Assembly: GCA_964396385.1 (NCBI GenBank)
Contig: CAYNFH010000190.1
Coordinates: 1 to 12,877 of the forward strand
Source of the DNA: CAYNFH01 sp964396385
Lineage (GTDB): Bacteria; Armatimonadota; Chthonomonadetes; Chthonomonadales; CAJBBX01
Length of the DNA stretch: 12,877 nucleotides
Reading direction: 5' to 3'
Part shown: piece by piece, positions 7,077-12,830 of the stretch
Position numbering within the stretch: the stretch's first letter is position 1
Layout of the letters: the number at the start of each line of letters is the position of its first letter
The notes under the pieces: generated by a model
Databases searched by the model: none
Told to the model about the DNA's origin: nothing
What the model saw: only the letters and a program-made list of their open reading frames with translations
Program-made: the position numbers and the translations under genes

Positions 7077-7277
7077 ATGGTGCTTGACCTTCACGACGGC
7101 AATGTCCGCGCCCAACTCACCCTCAAGGGTGCGGGCCGGGCACGCATCACCATCGACTATCCTGCCCAGCCCGAATACGCGCAAGCCGTATGGCGCGCCT
7201 TCACCGAGTTCCTACGTCCCCCAGACGACCGACCTAGTAAGCGCAACCGCAGTCCGAGGAGCCGGGCCACAGAATGA
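7077..7277 (+). CDS. Small protein of unknown function (66 aa)
   Basis: The ATG at 7077 lies 7 nt after an AGGGGG ribosome-binding site that can be hidden in a 12-bp hairpin. The product reads MVLDLHDGNVRAQLTLKGAG at its start. Its first 30 residues alternate hydrophobic and polar residues, suggesting a beta-hairpin or small beta-sheet. A short helix (YAQAVWRAFTEFL, about 35-47) and a basic tail (SKRNRSPRSRATE) follow. I recognise no family. The stop overlaps the next start as ATGA, so the two are probably translated together. Such small proteins are common next to replication genes in phages and plasmids, which is the only hint of role. Confidence 0.6.
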   Translation: MVLDLHDGNVRAQLTLKGAGRARITIDYPAQPEYAQAVWRAFTEFLRPPDDRPSKRNRSPRSRATE

Positions 7278-7447
7278 TCCGATCCTCTCGCACTCCCAAG
7301 AGCACCAGCAAACCAGAGCCGTCCGACGAGCTTGTGTCGGCCTGGTTACGGATTTGGGAACTTGGTGCAGAGGTGGACAAACGGCGCGCGGAGCGACAAC
7401 ACGAGGCTAGGAAAGCCGAAGACCCTGCGGAGAGCCACAGGGTCTAG
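7274..7447 (+). CDS. Small charged helical protein (57 aa), coupled to the previous gene
   Basis: This short frame begins at the ATG at 7274-7276, overlapping the previous stop by ATGA, with a GAGGAG ribosome-binding site about 12 nt upstream. The product is MIRSSRTPKSTSKPEPSDEL followed by SAWLRIWELGAEVDKRRAERQ and an acidic end. After a basic, Ser/Pro-rich start the segment 17-50 is predicted helical and amphipathic. No family recognised. A 7-bp inverted repeat, GACCCTG/CAGGGTC (7421-7427 and 7438-7444), lies in its last codons just before the TAG; it is hairpin-forming but lacks a U-tract. The existence of the gene rests on the coupled start and coding-like composition, so it is moderately supported. 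Confidence 0.5.
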   Translation: MIRSSRTPKSTSKPEPSDELVSAWLRIWELGAEVDKRRAERQHEARKAEDPAESHRV

Positions 7448-7456
7448 GGCACAGAC

Positions 7457-7510
7457 AGGGGACACTGAGTAGGTTCGCGCCCTCAGTGTACCGCATTCAG
7501 CGGTTCCCCT
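7457..7510. other. Possible three-way junction in the 7448-7559 gap
   Basis: An outer 5-bp stem (AGGGG at 7457-7461 with CCCCT at 7506-7510) encloses two hairpins. One is a perfect 8-bp ACACTGAG/CTCAGTGT stem with a 12-nt loop (7462-7469 and 7482-7489). The other is CCGC-ATTCA-GCGG (7491-7503). Together they fill the segment with almost no unpaired bases. It could be a small RNA, an mRNA leader structure for the gene at 7560, or a DNA site used in replication. No known RNA family is recognised. Confidence 0.35.
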
Positions 7511-7559
7511 GCAAGCCATAGACCTGCGGCCTCCCAATCCACAACGAAGGAGGCTGTAC

Positions 7560-7811
7560 ATGTACCAGTTCCACCAACGTCCCAAGGTCGTCAGGTTTGA
7601 ACCCTTCAGCGACCGAGCCGGAAGGTTCACGATCCTGGACAACGGCGACCGGATCGTAGCCGACCTCGCCGTCCCGAAAGCCGGACTCCCGGCGCACATC
7701 CACGACGTTCATATTGTGACGGAAGGCGTATCCCCCAAGGCCGCGTCCCGCGTAACCTGGGCCGCACTGTTCGCCTGGGCAAATCGGCCACCCACACAGG
7801 AGCCCGCTTGA
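7560..7811 (+). CDS. Small protein of unknown function (83 aa)
   Basis: The ATG at 7560 has an excellent ribosome-binding site, AAGGAGG, 7 nt upstream. The protein begins MYQFHQRPKVVRFEPFSDRA. Its first half alternates hydrophobic and charged residues in a beta-rich pattern (GRFTILDNGDRIVADLAVPK, about 21-40). A conserved-looking AHIHDVHIV segment (45-53) and a helical end (SRVTWAALFAWANR) follow. No domain is recognised. The His cluster (HIHDVH) could bind a metal, but nothing supports catalysis. It follows the structured gap at 7448-7559 and precedes the SSB-like gene by 64 bp, a gap in which I see only that gene's ribosome-binding site. It is probably part of the same plus-strand early/replication block. 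Confidence 0.7.
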   Translation: MYQFHQRPKVVRFEPFSDRAGRFTILDNGDRIVADLAVPKAGLPAHIHDVHIVTEGVSPKAASRVTWAALFAWANRPPTQEPA

Positions 7812-7875
7812 AAGCCGTTCACGCTCACTCAACCCGGTCACTCTGACCAAACCCAACGAGCAAAGGAGATCAACC

Positions 7876-8340
7876 ATGCAAGTTCAAGTCGAGAAGTCCC
7901 GCGCACTGATTCCCGCCGGAGAACACACGCTGACGCTCCGGGAGATCACGCCGAAGACGGTTCAGAGCCGTTTCGCCAAGTCCCCCGATGGGACCAAGGA
8001 GAAGCTACTGTTCCGCTTCGAGAGCAGCCAGTCCGACGAAGACGGAGAGCCGTTCGAGTACGCCGTATGGACCGGCCTCGCCTACGGAAACGAGAAGGCT
8101 GCATTGACCGGCCTGTTGGACCAACTCGTACCGGACATGAACAAGGAGAAGGCTAAGACGCTGGACCTGGACGGCCTGCTTCACAAGAAATACCGCACCG
8201 TGATCAAGCACCGGAAGGACGACGCGGCAGGCAAGACCTACGCCTACCACACGTTGCTTGAGCCCGTCAACAAACCGGCCCCGGCGACGGTCCAAACCGC
8301 ACCGGCGACCGACGTTCACGATCCGTTCGCGGACGACTAA
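7876..8340 (+). CDS. Probable OB-fold, single-stranded-DNA-binding-like protein
   Basis: A 154-aa protein with an AAAGGAG ribosome-binding site 8 nt before its ATG. The opening LIPAGEHTLTLREITPKTVQ is typical of phage and plasmid proteins in which a short beta-rich domain (about residues 8-70) acts in single-strand DNA binding (DUF669-like or SSB-like). A helical part (71-103) and another beta stretch (KKYRTVIKHRKDDAAGKTYAY, 104-124) follow. The tail is Pro/Ala/Thr-rich and ends DVHDPFADD, reminiscent of the acidic Asp/Pro/Phe tail by which SSB recruits partners. It stands directly before the primase and helicase genes, supporting a role in coating single-stranded DNA. The family assignment is by pattern and context, not a clear motif, so other replication-accessory roles remain possible. 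Confidence 0.55.
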   Translation: MQVQVEKSRALIPAGEHTLTLREITPKTVQSRFAKSPDGTKEKLLFRFESSQSDEDGEPFEYAVWTGLAYGNEKAALTGLLDQLVPDMNKEKAKTLDLDGLLHKKYRTVIKHRKDDAAGKTYAYHTLLEPVNKPAPATVQTAPATDVHDPFADD

Positions 8341-8348
8341 TACCACCT

Positions 8349-8376
8349 GGGGAGACAGGCTCCGGCTTGTCTCCCC
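8349..8376 (+). terminator. Strong hairpin with UNCG-type loop between the SSB-like and primase genes
   Basis: A 12-bp stem (8349-8360 with 8365-8376, one G-U wobble) closes a UCCG tetraloop in the very stable C(UNCG)G context. It starts 8 bp after the stop of the SSB-like gene and ends 17 bp before the GTG of the primase. No U-tract follows, so it may be a partial terminator, an RNA-processing or stability element, or a control on primase expression. Confidence 0.5.
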
Positions 8377-8393
8377 TTCACTCGGAGATAGAC

Positions 8394-9194
8394 GTGGACA
8401 CGAGAACCTTAGCAAGCAAGCTGCGGCCATACGAAGAAGTGATCCGGCTCGCTGAAGCAGGCACACTGACCTGCCCGCCCGTTGAGTTGCCGGACGGCCT
8501 ACGGATCGAGGACCCCATCCAGGCCGTCAAGACCGCCGTTAGGCTGGCCCAATGGTCCGACAACACGACGATCCTTCAGCACATCAGCGAAGCGGTCGCG
8601 CCTAAGAAGAGACAGCCGGTATACGACAGCACAGCAGGTTCGGACTTCCTGCGGACTCTGTTCCCACCCACCACCACCGGGCTGATAGAGCTGCGTGCGA
8701 AGACCGCAGACGGGCCTGTACGTAAGTTCTGGCTGCGACCGGACCAGATAGGTGAGGAAGCGGATTGGGTGTCCCGCATGGACGCGAAGGGCTGGCCGGT
8801 TTGGGTCGGCATTGCGCCCCGAAAGTCCACGACTGGCGGTGACACAGAGAACCTGTTGCCGCCTTCATGGCTTTGGGTGGATCTCGACTTCAAGCTATAC
8901 CCCAACGGTGAAGCCGAAGCCAGAGACATACTCAGCCGCTACAAGCTGCAGCCTACGATCCTTGTAGAGAGTGGGGGCGGACTCCATGCCTATTGGCGCG
9001 TGGAGACGTTCTCCGGCCTCAACTGGTGTCTTACGTGCAAAGGCAAGCTCCAGGCTCTGGCAAAGGCGCTGAAAGCGGATACTCAGGCGGCCGAGCCGGC
9101 CCGTGTCATGCGCCTGCCGGGGACACACAACAGTAAGTACGATCCGCCAATTCTGGTGAGGAGGGCTAACAGTGCAGCACTCGCCCTCTTCTGA
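8394..9194 (+). CDS. RepB/AEP-type DNA primase
   Basis: A 266-aa protein resembling the archaeo-eukaryotic primase superfamily (RepB-like primases of plasmids and phages), which synthesise primers for replication. LWVDLDF (residues 160-166) supplies the metal-binding DxD (D163, D165). VESGGGLHAYWRVE (191-204) has the conserved Gly-rich/His segment (H198), and ARVMRLPGTHNSK (236-248) is the family's third block. The first 120 residues are less conserved and partly helical. The GTG at 8394 is chosen because GGAG lies 7 nt upstream; an in-frame TTG at 8367 lies inside the preceding hairpin stem. The stop lies 23 bp inside the helicase gene. The PriCT-like domain often found at the end of such primases is absent here and appears at the start of the helicase protein. 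Function is well supported, the exact subfamily less so. Confidence 0.8.
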   Translation: MDTRTLASKLRPYEEVIRLAEAGTLTCPPVELPDGLRIEDPIQAVKTAVRLAQWSDNTTILQHISEAVAPKKRQPVYDSTAGSDFLRTLFPPTTTGLIELRAKTADGPVRKFWLRPDQIGEEADWVSRMDAKGWPVWVGIAPRKSTTGGDTENLLPPSWLWVDLDFKLYPNGEAEARDILSRYKLQPTILVESGGGLHAYWRVETFSGLNWCLTCKGKLQALAKALKADTQAAEPARVMRLPGTHNSKYDPPILVRRANSAALALF

Positions 9195-10656
9195 CACCCC
9201 ATACCGGCTGGATGACTTCCCGGACCCACCACCGGCGCCGGAACTCAACGGACACGCCGTTGTACGGCACAGCGCGGAATCCGGGATCGGAGCCGACAAG
9301 CTCGTCGGCCGCGCGCTGGACCGTGCTTACCAGGATGGGAGGCACGCAGGGGGGCTGTGGTTGGCCTGCCAGCTCCGGGACAACGGTTTCGGGCAGGGAG
9401 AAGCCGAGTCGGCCGTTCGCCAGTACCATGCATCCTGTCCGAAGAAGGACCACCCCTACGACGTTCAGGACGCCATCAACGCGATCCGGGACGCCTATCG
9501 GAAGCCCCCGCGCGAGGCATGGGCTACACCCGGCGTGGAGATACCCGTCACTCGCCACACCACGGAGAACACGGCAACCAGTGAATCCGCCGAACCTGGG
9601 GAGAACCTGTTCACCAAGGGCCTGATCCGAGCGTCCGAGCTTCCGCCCGCCGTACCCCCGCAGCCGCTTTTCTATGGTCTGTACCCGCGCGCCCTCACGC
9701 TCGACATTGGGGAGACGGGGGCCGGAAAGACCAGCTTGTCTTACAACATCGCCATTCATGCCGCGCTGGGTGAACCACTTTGGGATATGAAGTTCCTACA
9801 TCCCCTCAACGTGCTGTTCATAGACCCGGAGAACTCAGGGAGCTACCGCGAGGACGTGAAACACGGGGGCCTGTGCGCAGTCCGTCTCAAACGGATCGGC
9901 AAGCGCCTCCCGGACAACCTCTACTTCCATGATGGACTAGGGGTGAACCTGAGTAATGCGGCCCACATGGAGCAGCTCGCCGCCTTCATCACTGAGCGCA
10001 ACATCGACCTGCTGATCATCGATCCCCTCGCCAACTTGTTCAACACAGACGACGAGAACGACAACGCCGAAGCCGCCAGGCAGATGAAGCGGCTTATCGC
10101 CCTGAGTCGTACCACCGGGGTTTGTATCCGTGCCACCCACCACACCGGCAAACGAGAAGGCGGTATCTACGGCCGGGGCGCTTCGGCACGACTCGCTGCC
10201 GCTGATGTGGGGATCGTCTTTCGGGCTAGGGGAGCAGAAGACGAAGAGACGGACGACACATACACCGGGGACACACATAAGCGCACCGACGTTTGCCGGG
10301 TGCAGATAGTCAAGGATCGCCTGGGCTGGTTCGGCAGGTCCAGCATCTACCTTCGCATGAACGGGGACGATGGATTCGACCTGGCAACGTTCGAGGACTG
10401 GGCAAAGGGACAGCCTGCCGGCAAGGACCCGGACAAAGTGAGACGCGCCAGGGTCGAGATCATGGACCACCTACGCGGACTGGACTGGGAGCCACGCGCT
10501 TCCCTGCTGACTGTGCTGGAGAACTCGGGTATAGGCCGCAACTCCGGGGACAAGGCGTTGAAGGAGCTTGACAGCGAGGGTGTCATCGAGAGTCGGGCCG
10601 AAGCCAACAACGCCAAGTCCTACAGGCTGAAGCGTTCAGGAGATCGGACAGAATAG
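9172..10656 (+). CDS. RepA/AAA_25-type replicative helicase with PriCT-like N-terminal domain
   Basis: A 494-aa ATPase of the RecA-fold RepA group, expected to unwind DNA as a hexamer at the element's fork. The GTG start has GAGGAGGG about 7 nt upstream. Residues about 43-112 (GRALDRAYQDGRHAGGLWLA and following helices, with ACQLRDNGF and a DAINAIRDAYR end) resemble a primase C-terminal PriCT domain. The Walker A motif is GETGAGKT (180-187, K186) and Walker B is LLIIDP (280-285, D284). THHTGK (322-327) and GRGASARLAAADVGIVF (334-350) are typical of RepA/DnaB-like arginine and sensor regions. The C-terminal 70 residues look like a winged helix. It overlaps the primase by 23 bp in another frame. 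Its stop codon lies partly in the 25-bp inverted repeat downstream. A RadA-like recombination role is less likely given the primase neighbour. Confidence 0.85.
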   Translation: MQHSPSSDTPYRLDDFPDPPPAPELNGHAVVRHSAESGIGADKLVGRALDRAYQDGRHAGGLWLACQLRDNGFGQGEAESAVRQYHASCPKKDHPYDVQDAINAIRDAYRKPPREAWATPGVEIPVTRHTTENTATSESAEPGENLFTKGLIRASELPPAVPPQPLFYGLYPRALTLDIGETGAGKTSLSYNIAIHAALGEPLWDMKFLHPLNVLFIDPENSGSYREDVKHGGLCAVRLKRIGKRLPDNLYFHDGLGVNLSNAAHMEQLAAFITERNIDLLIIDPLANLFNTDDENDNAEAARQMKRLIALSRTTGVCIRATHHTGKREGGIYGRGASARLAAADVGIVFRARGAEDEETDDTYTGDTHKRTDVCRVQIVKDRLGWFGRSSIYLRMNGDDGFDLATFEDWAKGQPAGKDPDKVRRARVEIMDHLRGLDWEPRASLLTVLENSGIGRNSGDKALKELDSEGVIESRAEANNAKSYRLKRSGDRTE

Positions 10657-10711
10657 TCGGTTTCCCGGTTTCCCGATCCCCTATATGGATCGGGAAACCG
10701 GGAAACCGACT
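10655..10711. repeat. Perfect 25-bp inverted repeat with 7-nt loop after the helicase gene
   Basis: Positions 10655-10679 are the exact reverse complement of 10687-10711, separated by CCTATAT. The stem begins in the helicase stop codon and includes two copies of the 8-mer GGTTTCCC on one strand (GGGAAACC on the other). The transcript would form a very stable hairpin, but only a short TTG follows. It could terminate or protect mRNA, or, given its place beside the primase-helicase genes, serve as a single- or double-stranded replication signal. It ends 17 bp before the methyltransferase start. Confidence 0.8.
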
Positions 10712-10728
10712 TTGTGAGGTAGTGACAG

Positions 10729-11316
10729 GTGAAGTTTCAGACCATCTTAGCGGACCCGCCTTGGAGCTTCAACGTCTGGAAGCTGAATGACAACTCCCGG
10801 TGCGCCAACGCCCATTACCCGACGCAGGACCCCGAATGGATCGCCAGTCTCCCGGTCCAAGAGGTAGCAGCGGATGACTCCTGCCTCTTCCTCTGGGCCT
10901 GCTGGCCGAACCTGCCGGATGCCCTGCGGGTTATCGAGGCGTGGGGATTCACATACAAGACCTGTGCCTTCGATTGGGTAAAGACCACCAAGGGCCATGA
11001 CGCCAGGATGGGACTCGGCTACTGGACTCGGGCAAACAGTGAACCGTGCCTTTTCGCCACACGCGGCCGTCCCAAGCGGATGGACAAGGGCGTCGGGCAG
11101 ATCATCGCCTGTGGACTCGGAGAGCATTCAGAGAAGCCAGAGGAGCAGTACGACAGGATCGAGCGCCTAGTGGACGGGCCTTACCTGGAGATGTTCCACC
11201 GCCCCCGCAACGGCCTCTTTCCTCCGCGTGAGGGATGGACGTTCATAGGCAACGAAACGACAGGCAACGACATACGAGTCGACCTAGACCGCCTGGCGAG
11301 GGAGCCTGTCCCATGA
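10729..11316 (+). CDS. MT-A70-family N6-adenine methyltransferase
   Basis: A 195-aa S-adenosylmethionine-dependent methyltransferase predicted to methylate adenine N6 in DNA. The catalytic DPPW motif is near the N-terminus (residues 9-12, in TILADPPWSF), as usual in the MT-A70 family. CLFLWACWPNLPDAL (about 47-61), GFTYKTCAFDWVKTT, and the end EMFHRPRNGLFPPREGWTFIGNE are family blocks. Length fits short phage-type members that consist of the catalytic domain alone. The GTG start has GAGGT 8 nt upstream. No restriction endonuclease is adjacent, so it is an orphan enzyme, perhaps masking the element's own DNA or marking replication. The stop overlaps the next gene's start as ATGA, so the two are probably co-translated. 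Target sequence unknown. Confidence 0.88.
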   Translation: MKFQTILADPPWSFNVWKLNDNSRCANAHYPTQDPEWIASLPVQEVAADDSCLFLWACWPNLPDALRVIEAWGFTYKTCAFDWVKTTKGHDARMGLGYWTRANSEPCLFATRGRPKRMDKGVGQIIACGLGEHSEKPEEQYDRIERLVDGPYLEMFHRPRNGLFPPREGWTFIGNETTGNDIRVDLDRLAREPVP

Positions 11317-11708
11317 TGGGGAGTCTCCCGCACTTCGGGCGAGCCCCGGACTCCAAACTCTGGCATGGACTCCAGCGACGGAGCCGCCGCGCCATGTGTG
11401 GGGTGAACTTGCCTCAGACCGGAGTTCGCTACTGTCGGACACTGAATCCGGGAGAGGAGTTCTGTCCATCATGCGCGGCCCGCGTAGCCGTCCAACTGGT
11501 TGAGCGGCGGCAACCTCTACTCCAGCCAGTGACGCCCGTTCAGCTTGAGGCCCTTACAGCTCTCCGCGTCCCCCAGGCAGAGATCGAAGCATTGGACAGG
11601 AACGGAGCGGACATGATCATCACCCGCGCCATCCTGCTACTTGCCGAAGACCACGAACGGAGGAGAGAGTTCAGGCAGACCGTGAGAGAGGTAGGGGCCG
11701 GATGCTAG
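11313..11708 (+). CDS. Small Cys-rich (zinc-ribbon-like) protein
   Basis: The 131-aa product starts at the ATG that overlaps the methyltransferase stop (ATGA), implying coupled translation. Cysteines C29, C41, C51 and C54 (MCG at 28-30, a single Cys, then CPSC) with H18 make a plausible zinc-binding unit in the first 60 residues. The second half (about 75-128) is helical, with leucine-rich and Arg/Glu-rich segments (ITRAILLLAEDHERRREFRQ). Many phage and actinobacterial proteins of this size have a similar Cys spacing and are annotated only as hypothetical. A DNA-binding or partner role for the methyltransferase is inferred from the coupling. Downstream it converges with minus-strand genes. 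A frame starting at 11702 lacks support. Confidence 0.65.
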   Translation: MMGSLPHFGRAPDSKLWHGLQRRSRRAMCGVNLPQTGVRYCRTLNPGEEFCPSCAARVAVQLVERRQPLLQPVTPVQLEALTALRVPQAEIEALDRNGADMIITRAILLLAEDHERRREFRQTVREVGAGC

Positions 11709-11712
11709 GGGC

Positions 11713-11845
11713 TGGACACTGGACAACGAAAACGAGCGCGGGGGTGGGGATAACTACTCCTCAGCGCCCGAACAGTATTTGGAGAATGGTCCTAACGGAC
11801 AGGTTGAGCAGGACAGGAATTGGACAACGCTGTCCAGATTGTCCA
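11713..11845. repeat. Cluster of TGGACA hexamers at the convergent junction
   Basis: TGGACA occurs at 11713-11718, 11720-11725 and 11821-11826, and its reverse complement TGTCCA at 11831-11836 and 11840-11845; GGACA also appears at 11797-11801 and 11811-11815. TGGACA-ACGC-TGTCCA (11821-11836) is a perfect inverted repeat just downstream of the minus-strand gene's stop side. It may be a short bidirectional terminator or binding sites for a replication or regulatory protein. The remainder of the 141-bp gap shows nothing else. Confidence 0.4.
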
Positions 11846-11849
11846 CTCC

Positions 11850-12275
11850 CTACGTCGCCGTCAAGAGGGTGGTTGCGCTACGCTCCGCCCGCTCTCGCAT
11901 TTCCTCCGAGTACGTTTCCCATTCCCACGGAACGATCTGGACAACCAGCCCGTCCACGATTTTTCGCGCGTCCTCTTCGTCCCGTATGTCCTTGTAGATT
12001 TTGACAGTCCGGGGATCGGCCTTCTGTAGCCCACGGTCAACCGCCGCCCAGTAGATTCTGTCCCGCTCCTCTGTTACTCCCCCAACCACATCATCGTCCA
12101 CGCCCGCGCGCGCCCTCCGCAGCGTTGCCTCCTGCTGTTCTAGCGGCATCGTGGCAAGGCTAGAGACGAACCCCTGAGCCGCACCCTCCGGGTCGTTCTG
12201 CTTCGCCCGCTGAAGCCGCTTATAGGCGGCATCAAGGCTGATACCTTCCTTCTCTGCCAGTTCTCGCGCTTTCAT
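11850..12275 (-). CDS. HTH-containing protein, possible small terminase subunit or regulator
   Basis: A 141-aa product beginning MKARELAEKEGISLDAAYKR, with GGGAGG about 6 nt before the ATG at 12273-12275 and a good promoter just upstream. Residues 3-26 resemble a helix-turn-helix (ELAEKEGISLDAAYKRLQRA). The middle is helical (EQQEATLRRARAGVDDD; RDRIYWAAVDRGLQKADPRT). The end contains VVQIVPWEWET followed by a charged helix. An N-terminal HTH with an acidic helical middle is seen in phage small terminase subunits, but also in regulators; no large terminase is in the window, so this reading is weak. It is the third gene of a minus-strand set facing the replication block. Opposite-strand frames are not convincing. 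Confidence 0.6.
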   Translation of the reverse strand: MKARELAEKEGISLDAAYKRLQRAKQNDPEGAAQGFVSSLATMPLEQQEATLRRARAGVDDDVVGGVTEERDRIYWAAVDRGLQKADPRTVKIYKDIRDEEDARKIVDGLVVQIVPWEWETYSEEMRERAERSATTLLTAT

Positions 12276-12296
12276 GTGTACCTCCCTTCCGACACC

Positions 12297-12325
12297 ATTA
12301 TATGCCTCTACGGGCGCGTAGTCCA
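12297..12325 (-). promoter_or_regulatory. Candidate promoter with spacer palindrome
   Basis: On the minus strand a perfect TATAAT (12302-12297) is preceded, after a 17-bp spacer, by TGGACT (12325-12320), four of six matches to TTGACA. The expected start would give a leader of about 14 nt including GGGAGG before the ATG at 12275. A perfect palindrome, CTACG-GGCG-CGTAG (12308-12321), fills the spacer and could be an operator. Confidence 0.55.
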
Positions 12326-12369
12326 AGTCTGAGCTTGTCCGGAGACTGGACCCGTGTTTTTCAATTTCA

Positions 12370-12406
12370 CTGTCTCGGGGAACAGAGGCCCCCGGAGTTC
12401 AGACAG
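12370..12406. other. Bulged hairpin in the 12276-12428 gap
   Basis: CTGTCT (12370-12375) pairs with AGACAG (12401-12406), and CGGGG (12376-12380) with CCCCG (12390-12394), leaving a 9-nt loop and a 6-nt bulge. It lies about 22 bp past the stop of the 133-aa minus-strand gene and could be a weak terminator, but no U-tract follows on either strand. The C-rich stretch beside it (12411-12425) has no other recognised role. Confidence 0.3.
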
Positions 12407-12428
12407 GGCTACCCCCCCTTCCCCCGTC

Positions 12429-12830
12429 CTACTCACTCACTCCGGCCGGTCCATGTACCTCCGTGCGTACCTGCTCCGCGTACATCTCCAGCACTCCAGC
12501 CGGCCCGTCATCACCATAACCGCGTTCCCTGTCTACGGCCTTAGCCGCTTCTACGGCTTCTTCTAGGATTCGGGCAAGGCGACGGTTGGCAGGAGTGTCT
12601 AAGAGCTCTAGCGGCACGTCTGGCGGGCGGGACGCTCCATTACCAGGGGACGCGCCGTATCGGTCCCTCAGTGTGACGGCGACACCTGCGGCTGCCTCCC
12701 GGAGAGAGTACAGACGTGCATCAAGGTCCGGCCGGTCCCTGCCGTAGTCCTTGGACAGTCTCCAGGTTTCGGCCCGTACCTTCTCCGCGAAGTTAGCAAG
12801 GCGCCGTAGGTCTTCCGGTTCTACGTTCAT
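12429..12830 (-). CDS. Helical protein of unknown function (133 aa)
   Basis: The product begins MNVEPEDLRRLANFAEKVRA. It is almost entirely alpha-helical with many Arg, Glu and Ala residues, and has no Cys, membrane segment or recognised motif. A Pro/Gly break (about 60-72, GASPGNGASRPPD) separates two helical halves, 1-58 and 73-133. The second half includes ANRRLARILEEAVEAAKAVD. The ATG overlaps the upstream stop as ATGA and has AGGTAGAGGA just before it, so it is translated with the gene entering from the right edge. Two-helical-domain proteins of this size are common among uncharacterised phage genes. Function unknown. Confidence 0.65.
   Translation of the reverse strand: MNVEPEDLRRLANFAEKVRAETWRLSKDYGRDRPDLDARLYSLREAAAGVAVTLRDRYGASPGNGASRPPDVPLELLDTPANRRLARILEEAVEAAKAVDRERGYGDDGPAGVLEMYAEQVRTEVHGPAGVSE

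Noticed and set aside
8367..8393. An upstream TTG start for the primase
   Set aside because: It lies in the 3' arm of the stable hairpin and has no ribosome-binding site; the GTG at 8394 has GGAG at good spacing.
9166..9759. A 197-codon minus-strand frame antisense to the helicase
   Set aside because: It lies opposite the PriCT-like domain and Walker A region of a well-supported gene and shows no domain of its own.
11702..12004. A 100-codon plus-strand frame overlapping the end of the Cys-rich gene
   Set aside because: Although its ATG overlaps the preceding stop, more than half lies antisense to the 141-aa minus-strand gene, which has a better ribosome-binding site and promoter, and the translation is Pro/Arg-rich without features.
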